DNA of 64,000 nucleotides, taken from NCBI RefSeq assembly GCF_023169945.1, contig NZ_AP025591.1, forward strand, positions 5,743,501-5,807,500, given 5' to 3'. Source of the stretch: Anaeromyxobacter oryzae (GTDB lineage Bacteria; Myxococcota; Myxococcia; Myxococcales; Anaeromyxobacteraceae). Below the pieces are notes generated by a model, which was not told where the DNA came from, searched no databases, and worked only from the letters and a program-made list of their open reading frames with translations. Positions 7,912 through 14,368 of the stretch are shown here, in pieces. The position numbers were made by a program, and so were the translations under genes. Each line of letters starts with the position of its first letter. Position 1 is the stretch's first letter.

Positions 7912-9381
7912 ATGGACCACGACTGTAGCGTGCTGGTCATCGAGGACGACGACGCTGCCCGGACCGCCCTCTCCGCCTTCCTCGAGGCGGCGGGGTACCG
8001 GGTCCGCGCCGCCGCCGGCGGGGCCGAGGCGCTCGCCTCGCTCGAGGCGTCCGGCGCGGACGCGGTCCTGCTCGATCTGGTGATGCCGGAGCCCGACGGC
8101 TTCGAGGTGCTCCGCCGGATCCGCGAGCGCGATCCGCGCGTGCCGGTGATCGTGCTCTCCGCGCTCTCCCAGGCGGAGGACGTCGTCCGCGCCATGAAGC
8201 TCGGCGCGACCGACTATCTGCCGAAGCCGTTCGACCCGGGCGAGCTGGACCTCGTGCTCCGCCGCGCCCTCGACGGGCCGGCGCGGCGCGCCCCGGACGT
8301 CGCCGCCTCCCGGCCGCAGCCCGACGCCGAGGTCGACCCCGTCGCTGCGCTGCCCGTCCTCTCCGGCGCGATGCACCGCGTCCGGGAGCTCGTCGAGCGG
8401 ATCGCCGACACGGACGTCCCGGTGCTGCTCGTCGGCGAGAGCGGCGTGGGCAAGGACGTGATCGCGCGCCGGATCCACGCGACGAGCCGGCGTGCCGCGC
8501 GCCCGTTCGTGAAGATCAACTGCGCCGCGCTCCCGGGCGAGCTGCTCGAGAGCGAGCTGTTCGGGCACGAGAAGGGCGCGTTCACCGGCGCGCACGCCGA
8601 GAAGCCCGGCAAGTTCGAGCTCGCGCACCAGGGCACGATCTTCCTCGACGAGATCGGCGAGATGGACCCGCGGCTCCAGGCGAAGCTGCTGCAGGTCCTG
8701 CAGGACGAGGAGTTCTACCGGGTGGGCGGCAAGCGGTCCGTCCGCGTGGACGCGCGCGTCGTCGTCGCGACGAACCGGAACCTCGAGGCGGCCATCCGGC
8801 AGGGCGCCTTCCGCGAGGACCTCTTCTACCGGCTCAACGTCGTCACCGTGCGCGTCCCGCCGCTCCGCGAGCGCAAGGAGGAGATCGGGCCGCTCGTGCG
8901 TCACTTCGTGGAGAAGTACCGGGCCCGGTACCGGGGAGGCCTCGAGGCGATCCCGCCCGAGGTGATGGATCGCTTCCACGCCTACGACTGGCCCGGGAAC
9001 GTCCGCGAGCTGGAGAACCTGGTCCGGCGCCTCGTGGTGCTGCGCGATCCGGCGATGGTGCTCGGCGAGCTCGGCCCGCCGAACACGGCCGCCGCCGTCC
9101 CCGGCGCCGCGACGCCCGCCGCGACGAACGGCGCGGCCAACGTCGTGCGGCCGGACGCGGCGCTGCACGCGACGCTCCCGGAGGACGCGCCGCTCAAGGA
9201 CGTCGCCCGCCGCGCCGCGCGCATCGCGGAGCGCGAGGCGATCCTGCGGGCCCTGATGCGGACCGGCTGGAACAAGCGGAAGGCCGCGAAGCGCCTGCAG
9301 ATCAGCTACAAGGCGCTGCTCTACAAGATCAAGGACTGCGGGATCGTGGATCCGCGGGATGCGGCGGTGATCGGGGACTGA
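7912..9381 (+). CDS. NtrC-family sigma-54-dependent response regulator
   Basis: 489 residues in the classic three-domain order. The receiver domain (about 5-118) has phospho-acceptor Asp55, acidic pocket Glu11/Asp12 and Lys105. The AAA+ domain (about 150-385) has Walker A GESGVGKD, an intact GAFTGA loop (about 222) for sigma-54 contact, and DEIGEMD. The C-terminal Fis-type helix-turn-helix includes GWNKRKAAKRLQISYKALLY. No histidine kinase gene is adjacent. It lies immediately upstream of the exopolysaccharide genes, which carry a -24/-12 promoter at 9963-9978; in Myxococcus a sigma-54 activator (EpsI/Nla24) also sits in the eps locus. I infer that it activates that locus. A stem-loop follows the stop. 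Confidence 0.93.
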   Translation: MDHDCSVLVIEDDDAARTALSAFLEAAGYRVRAAAGGAEALASLEASGADAVLLDLVMPEPDGFEVLRRIRERDPRVPVIVLSALSQAEDVVRAMKLGATDYLPKPFDPGELDLVLRRALDGPARRAPDVAASRPQPDAEVDPVAALPVLSGAMHRVRELVERIADTDVPVLLVGESGVGKDVIARRIHATSRRAARPFVKINCAALPGELLESELFGHEKGAFTGAHAEKPGKFELAHQGTIFLDEIGEMDPRLQAKLLQVLQDEEFYRVGGKRSVRVDARVVVATNRNLEAAIRQGAFREDLFYRLNVVTVRVPPLRERKEEIGPLVRHFVEKYRARYRGGLEAIPPEVMDRFHAYDWPGNVRELENLVRRLVVLRDPAMVLGELGPPNTAAAVPGAATPAATNGAANVVRPDAALHATLPEDAPLKDVARRAARIAEREAILRALMRTGWNKRKAAKRLQISYKALLYKIKDCGIVDPRDAAVIGD

Positions 9382-9382
9382 A

Positions 9383-9405
9383 GGGCGCGAGCGCCGCTTG
9401 CGCCC
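9383..9405 (+). terminator. Stem-loop after the sigma-54 activator gene
   Basis: A 9-bp stem (GGGCGCGAG with CTTGCGCCC, one G-T pair) and a 5-base loop begin two bases after the stop codon. There is no T-run, so it may act as a Rho-assisted terminator or a 3' end stabiliser. Confidence 0.5.
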
Positions 9406-9415
9406 GTCATCCGTT

Positions 9416-9476
9416 CACGTTCCGTGGGCGTGCCCGGACCCGTGACGGAGAAGCCGGGCACGTTCACGGGCACGTG
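9416..9476. repeat. Palindromic element containing dispersed 30-bp repeat, copy 2
   Basis: The core arms CGTGCCCGG (9429-9437) and CCGGGCACG (9454-9462) are a perfect inverted repeat. Similarity extends outward to CACGT-type ends, giving an imperfect palindrome of about 60 bp. Positions 9445-9474 match 5294-5323 exactly. It lies between the activator gene and the convergent small membrane-protein gene. Confidence 0.65.
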
Positions 9477-9505
9477 ATCGAGGCCTCCTCGAGAGCCGGG
9501 CCGCC

Positions 9506-9769
9506 CTACGCCGCAGCCTCCTTCGCAGCGACCGCGCGCGGCCTCCGCGGGCGCACGCCGGTCCTGGCGCTCACCGCGAGGAACGCGATGCCGAGCCCGA
9601 ACAGCACGACAGGCTCGGTCCAGTACAGCGGGAAGAGCCGACAGATGATCATTCCGGCCCCGAAGAGGCCGACCGTCCACGCCGCCGCCCTGAGCATCCA
9701 CGCCCTCCGCACGGGCGCGCGGCCGCCCGTCCCAGCAGCCCTCCGCGCGCCGTCCTCCTGCAACGTCAT
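9506..9769 (-). CDS. Small two-helix membrane protein
   Basis: 87 residues from an ATG at 9769. A charged N-terminus (residues 1-26) is followed by two hydrophobic helices (around AAAWTVGLFGAGMIICRL and PVVLFGLGIAFLAVSA) and a basic tail. No family is recognised. It is divergent from the exopolysaccharide operon. The twin GGGAA-N6-TTCC sites at 9794-9830 lie 25-61 bases upstream of its start, so the sigma-54 activator or another regulator could control it as well. No clear Shine-Dalgarno is visible. Confidence 0.5.
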   Translation of the reverse strand: MTLQEDGARRAAGTGGRAPVRRAWMLRAAAWTVGLFGAGMIICRLFPLYWTEPVVLFGLGIAFLAVSARTGVRPRRPRAVAAKEAAA

Positions 9770-9793
9770 GCGCGCGGTGAGCCGCGGCAACGC

Positions 9794-9830
9794 GGGAACG
9801 TCGCTTCCACGCGGAGGGAAAAGGTCTTCC
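9794..9830. promoter_or_regulatory. Two tandem GGGAA-N6-TTCC sites, candidate activator-binding enhancer
   Basis: Site 1 is at 9794-9808 and site 2 at 9816-9830. Both read GGGAA, five variable bases, then CTTCC. The repeat offset is exactly 22 bp, two helical turns, as expected for dimers bound on one DNA face. They lie about 160-195 bp upstream of the transcription start predicted from the -24/-12 promoter, a normal distance for sigma-54 enhancers. Binding by the activator at 7912-9381 is inference. Confidence 0.5.
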
Positions 9831-9962
9831 GCGAGGTCGCACCCGACGTTCACGGACGGGCGAGCGCCTCTCCCCGCGGCGCGCGCGAGACCGCCCGCCG
9901 CGGCGCGCCGTAGCTGCGCCGGGGCGACGAACGGGCGGGCGGTCGGGGCGCGCGGCCCGCGG

Positions 9963-9978
9963 TGGCACGCGAAGTGCT
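9963..9978 (+). promoter_or_regulatory. Sigma-54 (-24/-12) promoter of the exopolysaccharide operon
   Basis: The sequence TGGCACG-CGAA-GTGCT matches the sigma-54 consensus TGGCACG-N4-TTGCW at all but one defined position, with invariant GG and GC at correct spacing. Transcription should begin near 9989, about 39 bases before the ATG of the export lipoprotein gene. A sigma-54 activator gene lies just upstream. Confidence 0.72.
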
Positions 9979-10027
9979 CGAAGGCGTCGCGTCGAACGGA
10001 CGGGCGAGCGGCCCGCGGAGGCGTCGA

Positions 10028-10606
10028 ATGGTGCGTGGGTACTGGGCGTTGTCTATGGCCGGCCTGCTCGCGGCGTGCGCGGGGTCCAGGGGGCTCTCCG
10101 AGAAGGCCGGCGAGCGCCCTGACCTCGGGGAGTACCACATCGGGCGCGAGGACGTGCTCGAGGTGGTCGTCTGGCACGAGCCGGAGCTGACGCGCGTCGT
10201 GCCGGTGCGGCCGGACGGCCGGATCTCGCTGCCCCTCGCGGGCGAGGTGGAGGCGGCGGGCAAGACGCCGGCGGAGCTCCAGTCCGGGCTCACGAAGGCG
10301 CTCGCGCCGTACATCCAGGACGCGGCGGTCGCGGTCCTGGTCCGGGAGATCAACGGCTCGCGGATCTTCGTGCTCGGCGAGGTGACCAAGCCGGGCGGGT
10401 TCGCGCTGCGCGGCCCGATGACGGTGGTGCAGGCCATCGCCCTCGCGGGAGGGAGGACCGAGTTCGGCGGCGACGACGTCTACTGGACCCGTCAGCAGAA
10501 GGACGGGAAGACCGATCGCGTCCGGCTCTCGTACGACGATCTCGTGAAGGGGGAGGCGGCGGGTGCGCTCTGGCTCAGGGGCGGCGACGTCCTCTACGTG
10601 CCGTAG
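10028..10606 (+). CDS. Polysaccharide export outer-membrane lipoprotein (Wza-like)
   Basis: 192 residues. The lipoprotein signal peptide ends at MAGLLAAC (Cys about 17). The polysaccharide-export domain (about 32-115: YHIGREDVLEVVVWHEPEL, then VRPDGRISLPLAGEV) and one SLBB-type domain (FVLGEVTKPGGFAL) follow. Wza-like proteins form the outer-membrane exit channel for capsule or exopolysaccharide. This short form lacks the extra SLBB domain and C-terminal helix of E. coli Wza, so the barrel protein downstream may complete the channel. An upstream in-frame GTG at 9962 overlaps the -24/-12 promoter and is rejected; GGAGGCG precedes the ATG at 10028. First gene of the operon. Confidence 0.9.
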   Translation: MVRGYWALSMAGLLAACAGSRGLSEKAGERPDLGEYHIGREDVLEVVVWHEPELTRVVPVRPDGRISLPLAGEVEAAGKTPAELQSGLTKALAPYIQDAAVAVLVREINGSRIFVLGEVTKPGGFALRGPMTVVQAIALAGGRTEFGGDDVYWTRQQKDGKTDRVRLSYDDLVKGEAAGALWLRGGDVLYVP

Positions 10607-10649
10607 CGGGACGGGGCAGCTCCACGGAGCGCGGAGGCGAGGGCGGGCG

Positions 10650-11783
10650 ATGGGTGCGCTGGCTCGGATCGGGATCGCGGCGGCGGCGGCGTGCGCGCTC
10701 GTCCTGATCGGTCCGGCGCGGGCGGCGGCGAGCACGGAGACGGAACCCATCGCCCGCCTCACCCTCGAGGGCGGCTACGACTCCAACCCGCTGTACGACG
10801 GCCGCAGCGACCGGATGGAGCGCGTCTCGCCCGAGCTGGGCCTGCGCGTTCGCGATCCCCTCTGGGACTTCGACGGGCTCTACCTCGGCGACTACCTCGT
10901 GTACGACCGCGCCGCGCCCCAGGGCATCTGGAACCACCGCGGCCTCCTGGAGCTCAAGGCGACGCCGACGCGGCGGCTCGAGCTCGGCGGCGTCCTCCGC
11001 GGAGGCTACGCGTACGACCCGGTGGGCCTGGCGCAGATGGGCATCTTCCGGTCCGGCGAGCAGGCCGCCTGGACCATCAACGGGCGCGGCCGCGCCGAGT
11101 ACCGGGTCGCGGAGCGGATCGACGGCGCCGTGACGTTCACGGAGAGCACGGTCGTGTTCCAGGATCGGACCGGCGGCGCGATGCACGCGCCCGGCGCCGA
11201 GGCGCTCTACCGGCTGACGCGGCGCCTCTCGGTCGGCGCCGCGTACGCGCTCGGCTTCTTCCAGGGATTCGACCCGAAGGGCAACGCCATCGCCTTCTCG
11301 CACGGGCTCCGCGGCCGCGCGCGCTACCGCATCACGCGGCACGTGCTCGCGAACGTCTACGCCGGCCCCGCGTTCTGGACCGGCCCGGACGGGCACGCCC
11401 TCGTCCCGGAGCTCGGCGGGGAGCTCGAGCTCTCGAACCGCGAGTGGGATCTCCGGACCAGCGCGGTCCACGGGCTCGGCATCGGATCGACCGCGCGCCC
11501 CGGCCTCGTGGACTCCATCGAGGTCGGGTTCGTGCGCCGGCTCGGCAGGACGCGCACCTTCGACCTGCGCGGCGATGGCGGCATCTGGCGGTCGGGGCAG
11601 GCCCCGACCGGCGCGAATGCCACCCTGGGGTACGCCGCGTCCGGAGAGCTGGGCTGGCGCGTGGCCCAGAGCCTCCGGCTGGCGCTGCACGTGAGCCACT
11701 ACGACCGGCTCGACAACCAGTCCCCCGCGCTGGAGCGGACCACGGTGGGGCTCCGGCTCGGGTGGAGCTGGGAGCCCCGGTAG
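10650..11783 (+). CDS. Exported outer-membrane beta-barrel protein of the polysaccharide locus
   Basis: 377 residues. The signal peptide (1-25) ends in ARA. The rest alternates hydrophobic and polar residues in strand-like segments separated by Gly/Asp/Arg turns, rich in Tyr and Trp (GGYDSNPLYDGR, AAYALGFFQGFDPKGN, LGWRVAQSLRLALHVS). The last strand ends LRLGWSWEPR. This resembles the large barrels found in exopolysaccharide loci with PEP-CTERM-type synthesis genes. I infer an outer-membrane pore or assembly factor that works with the Wza-like lipoprotein. The gap from the preceding gene is 43 bases and to the Wzz-like gene 15. Confidence 0.7.
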   Translation: MGALARIGIAAAAACALVLIGPARAAASTETEPIARLTLEGGYDSNPLYDGRSDRMERVSPELGLRVRDPLWDFDGLYLGDYLVYDRAAPQGIWNHRGLLELKATPTRRLELGGVLRGGYAYDPVGLAQMGIFRSGEQAAWTINGRGRAEYRVAERIDGAVTFTESTVVFQDRTGGAMHAPGAEALYRLTRRLSVGAAYALGFFQGFDPKGNAIAFSHGLRGRARYRITRHVLANVYAGPAFWTGPDGHALVPELGGELELSNREWDLRTSAVHGLGIGSTARPGLVDSIEVGFVRRLGRTRTFDLRGDGGIWRSGQAPTGANATLGYAASGELGWRVAQSLRLALHVSHYDRLDNQSPALERTTVGLRLGWSWEPR

Positions 11784-11798
11784 ACGGGAGCACGAGAA

Positions 11799-13166
11799 AT
11801 GGAACGGACCTACACCCTGCAGGACGTGCTCGCGGCCTTGCGACGGCGGAAGGGGACGGCGCTCCTCATCGGCGCGATCGTCCTCGTCGTCGGGCTCGCG
11901 CTCGCCCTGCTCACGCCGGCCGAGTACACGGCGTCGTCCACGGTGCAGATCGAGCCGCGGCGGCTGCCGGCCGACTTCTTCCCGGCCCAGGGCGTCACGC
12001 CGTTCGAGGACCGGATGCGGACCCTGAAGCACGGCATCCTGGCCCGGCCGGTGCTCGAGCGCGTCGTGAAGGAGACGGACTTCTTCCCGGACGTGCACGG
12101 CGAGGAGGCCATCGAGAAGCTCCGGCAGAAGATCGAGGTCCGGCTCGAGGGCGAGGTGCCCGGCGGGCCGCCGGCGCTGCTCTTCGTGGTCGAGGTGCGC
12201 GGCCCCGACGCGCAGAAGGTGACGAAGGCCGCCGACCTCCTGCCCCGGTACTACGAGGAGATGACGCGCGACGTGCTGAGGAGCCAGGCGCGCTCGCTCC
12301 GCGAGACCCTCGACGCGCAGGCGACCGGGATGTCGAAGGACCTCGCCGCGTACGAGGACCGGATCCTCGCCTTCAAGCTGCAGCACGCGCCGGAGCTGCC
12401 GGAGATGGTCGACACGAACGCCCGCGCGGCGGCGCGCGCGCAGTCGCTCATCGAGATGCACCTCGCCGCGATCACCGACGCGCGCCGTCGAAAGACCGAG
12501 CTCCTGGCCGCGATCCCGGAGGCGCCGAGCGTGCCCGGCATGTCCGAGGCGGCTCTCGACCTCGCGGAGCGCAAGCTCCAGGCCGCCGAGGCGGCCTACT
12601 CGCCGGACCACCCGGACGTGAAGCGCGCCCGGCGCGAGTACGACGAGGCGCTCGCGCGGCGTGACGACGAGCTGGGCCGCTACCGGAAGGAGCGACTCCA
12701 GGAGCACCTCGGCCGCATCGACGCCGAGATCGGCAGCCACGAGTCCGTCGTGGGGGACCTCTCGAAGGAGCTCGCGTCGTACCAGAAGCGCGTCGAGGCG
12801 GCTCCGCGATGGGGACAGGAGCTCGCCGCGCTGTCCCGCGACTACGACGTCCTGAAGGCGAAGTACGTGTCGACGGTGTCCCGGCGCGCCGACGCCGCGG
12901 CCGCCGAGCAGCTCCTCACCGTCGACGGCGACCGGCTCTTCCGGACGGTCGAGGCGCCGGTGACGCCGAACCGGCCGTCCGCGCCGGATCGCGGCCGCCT
13001 GCTCATGCTCGCGTTGCTCGCCGCGACGGCGGCGGGGCTCGGCGCGGCGGGAGCGGCCGAGTGGCTCGACGGCTCGATGCGGGGCCCGGAGGACGCCGGT
13101 GCGCTGGGCGTCCCGGTGCTCGCGGCCATCCCGCGGATCGGTCCGCGGCGGACCCACGGCGCGTGA
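11799..13166 (+). CDS. Wzz/GumC-type polysaccharide co-polymerase
   Basis: 455 residues. Transmembrane helix 1 (about 20-40) is followed by a Wzz domain (YTASSTVQIEPRRLP), a long alpha-helical coiled-coil periplasmic stretch (about 150-340), and a Pro-rich motif (VTPNRPSAPDRGR) before transmembrane helix 2 (about 405-425). The short cytoplasmic tail ends in a VPVLAAIPRI motif. Wzz/GumC proteins set polymer chain length and couple the polymerase to export. The kinase domain is encoded separately by the next gene, 19 bases downstream, as in most Gram-positive systems, whereas Wzc-type proteins are fused. Confidence 0.9.
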   Translation: MERTYTLQDVLAALRRRKGTALLIGAIVLVVGLALALLTPAEYTASSTVQIEPRRLPADFFPAQGVTPFEDRMRTLKHGILARPVLERVVKETDFFPDVHGEEAIEKLRQKIEVRLEGEVPGGPPALLFVVEVRGPDAQKVTKAADLLPRYYEEMTRDVLRSQARSLRETLDAQATGMSKDLAAYEDRILAFKLQHAPELPEMVDTNARAAARAQSLIEMHLAAITDARRRKTELLAAIPEAPSVPGMSEAALDLAERKLQAAEAAYSPDHPDVKRARREYDEALARRDDELGRYRKERLQEHLGRIDAEIGSHESVVGDLSKELASYQKRVEAAPRWGQELAALSRDYDVLKAKYVSTVSRRADAAAAEQLLTVDGDRLFRTVEAPVTPNRPSAPDRGRLLMLALLAATAAGLGAAGAAEWLDGSMRGPEDAGALGVPVLAAIPRIGPRRTHGA

Positions 13167-13185
13167 CAGCGACAGGAGAGCGAAC

Positions 13186-13923
13186 ATGATCCCAGCCGAG
13201 ACCCTGCAGGCGTCCCACCCCGCGGCCGCGCCGGAGAGCCGGCTCGTCGCCCTCGCCGCGCCCGAGTCCCAGGCCGCGGTGCAGTACCGCGTGCTGTTCC
13301 AGCGGCTCCTGCGGGTCGCCTCCCGGCGGCCGGCGCGGGTCGTCGCGATCACCTCCGCCGGACGCGGAGAGGGGCGGACCACGACCGCGGCGAACCTCGC
13401 CCTCACGGCGGCGCAGGAGAGCAAGACGGTCATCCTGGTCGAGGCCGACCTGCGGCGCCCCACGCTCGCCGCGCTGCTCGGGCTCGCGCCCCGCGCTGGC
13501 CTCGCCGACGTCCTCGACGGCACCGCGGAGCTGGGGCAGGCGGTCGTCCGCGTGGGCGGCCTCGCCGTCCTCTGCGCCGGCGACGCGCGCGACCCCGCGG
13601 CGTCGCTCCGGAGCCCGCGGGTGCCCGCGATCGTCGAGCAGCTCCGCGCGGCGTACGAACACGTCGTGCTCGACGCCCCGCCGGCGCTCGCCTTCGCCGA
13701 CGGCGACCGGCTCGCGGCGGCGGCGGACGCGGTGATCCTCGTGATCCGCGCCGGCGTCACGCCGCGGAACGTCGTGCGGCTCGCGCTCGAGGCCCTGGGC
13801 GAGCGGGCCGCGGGCGTCGTGCTGAACGACGTGGACCCCGCGTCCGCGGGCCAGGGCCGCTGGCTCCACGCGGACTCGGCGGACGCCGTCCCCGTGCCGG
13901 GCTCGCGCCGCAGCGCGGGGTGA
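13186..13923 (+). CDS. BY-kinase-like (CpsD/CapB) P-loop ATPase with altered active site
   Basis: 245 residues with the fold of bacterial tyrosine kinases/MinD ATPases: P-loop region SAGRGEGRTTTAANLA (about 59-74), Walker A'-like VILVEADLRRP, and Walker B-like HVVLDAPPALAFADG. Two departures stand out. The P-loop lysine (GEGK-S/T in the family) is Arg, and the first Asp of the A' motif is Glu. The C-terminus (ending PVPGSRRSAG) has no tyrosine cluster. It may bind nucleotide weakly and act as a structural partner of the Wzz-like protein rather than as an autokinase. A Shine-Dalgarno (CAGGAGAG) precedes the ATG. Confidence 0.85.
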   Translation: MIPAETLQASHPAAAPESRLVALAAPESQAAVQYRVLFQRLLRVASRRPARVVAITSAGRGEGRTTTAANLALTAAQESKTVILVEADLRRPTLAALLGLAPRAGLADVLDGTAELGQAVVRVGGLAVLCAGDARDPAASLRSPRVPAIVEQLRAAYEHVVLDAPPALAFADGDRLAAAADAVILVIRAGVTPRNVVRLALEALGERAAGVVLNDVDPASAGQGRWLHADSADAVPVPGSRRSAG

Positions 13924-13927
13924 CGCC

Positions 13928-14086
13928 GTGGTCGCCGTCGTCGTCACGCTGCCGCACGCGGCCGACCCGACCGCCACGCTCGCCTTCGCGGCGGGGTTCG
14001 CCGTCGCCGCGGGCGTCGCCGGCTGGATCGTCCTGGCGATGCGCCTCGTCGCGCGCCATCGCTCCGGGGGGCCGCGGGGGCGGTAG
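13928..14086 (+). CDS. 52-residue single-helix membrane peptide
   Basis: A GTG four bases after the preceding stop opens a frame of 52 codons: a short polar start, one hydrophobic helix (LAFAAGFAVAAGVAGWIVLAM, slightly longer at both ends), then a basic tail (RLVARHRSGGPRGR) that would sit in the cytoplasm. The position inside the exopolysaccharide operon and the sensible topology favour a real gene. No homologue is recognised; no strong Shine-Dalgarno is visible, though translational coupling could serve. Confidence 0.45.
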   Translation: MVAVVVTLPHAADPTATLAFAAGFAVAAGVAGWIVLAMRLVARHRSGGPRGR

Positions 14087-14109
14087 GGCGGGCACGGGCG
14101 CTTCCCCGA

Positions 14110-14160
14110 CGGCCCCGCGCGGCGCACGCCGCGTGGGGCCGTGTCGTCTCGAGGCGACAC
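14110..14160. terminator. Two stacked hairpins after the BY-kinase/small-protein pair
   Basis: The first hairpin (14110-14141) has 15-base arms (CGGCCCCGCGCGGCG and CGCCGCGTGGGGCCG) with one mismatch and a 2-base loop. It is followed at once by a 20-bp near-palindrome (14141-14160, GTGTCG...CGACAC). No T-run follows. They could end or attenuate transcription between the export genes and the sugar-transferase genes. Confidence 0.55.
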
Positions 14161-14231
14161 CCGTTCGCCCCGAGCTCGCCGAAGGGCGCCCCGCCGCGCA
14201 CTTCGTGGCTCGACGGGCTCACCGCGAACGG
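14161..14231. repeat. REP-like palindromic element, copy 1
   Basis: Outer arms CCGTTCGC (14161-14168) and GCGAACGG (14224-14231) are a perfect inverted repeat around CTCGCCGAAGGGCG and GGCTCGACGGGCTCACC segments. The same building blocks recur at 22779-22841. This resembles the intergenic REP family with CCGTTCGCCCTGAGC-type ends, common in proteobacteria. Confidence 0.7.
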
Positions 14232-14368
14232 CTCCTGCGGGCCCGGGCGGAGCGAGCCGAGAGGATGGGGATTCGCGCGGGTGATGTACGTGGCGCGAGC
14301 ACGTCCCAGGTTTGTGAGGGCGCGAGCCGGGGGGCGGCTCGAGGCGGGCGGTTCGGGGAGGGGGAGTC

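Noticed and set aside
9383..9405. Classical intrinsic terminator
   Set aside because: The stem is good but no T-run follows. The same is true of the other GC hairpins listed, so they are given only as possible terminators.
9794..9830. CRISPR-like or short tandem repeat array
   Set aside because: There are only two 15-bp units, each palindromic, at 22-bp offset beside a sigma-54 promoter. This fits protein-binding sites, not an array.
9962..10027. Upstream GTG start for the Wza-like lipoprotein
   Set aside because: It would overlap the -24/-12 promoter and put 22 charged residues before a clear lipoprotein signal peptide. ATG at 10028 has GGAGGCG upstream.
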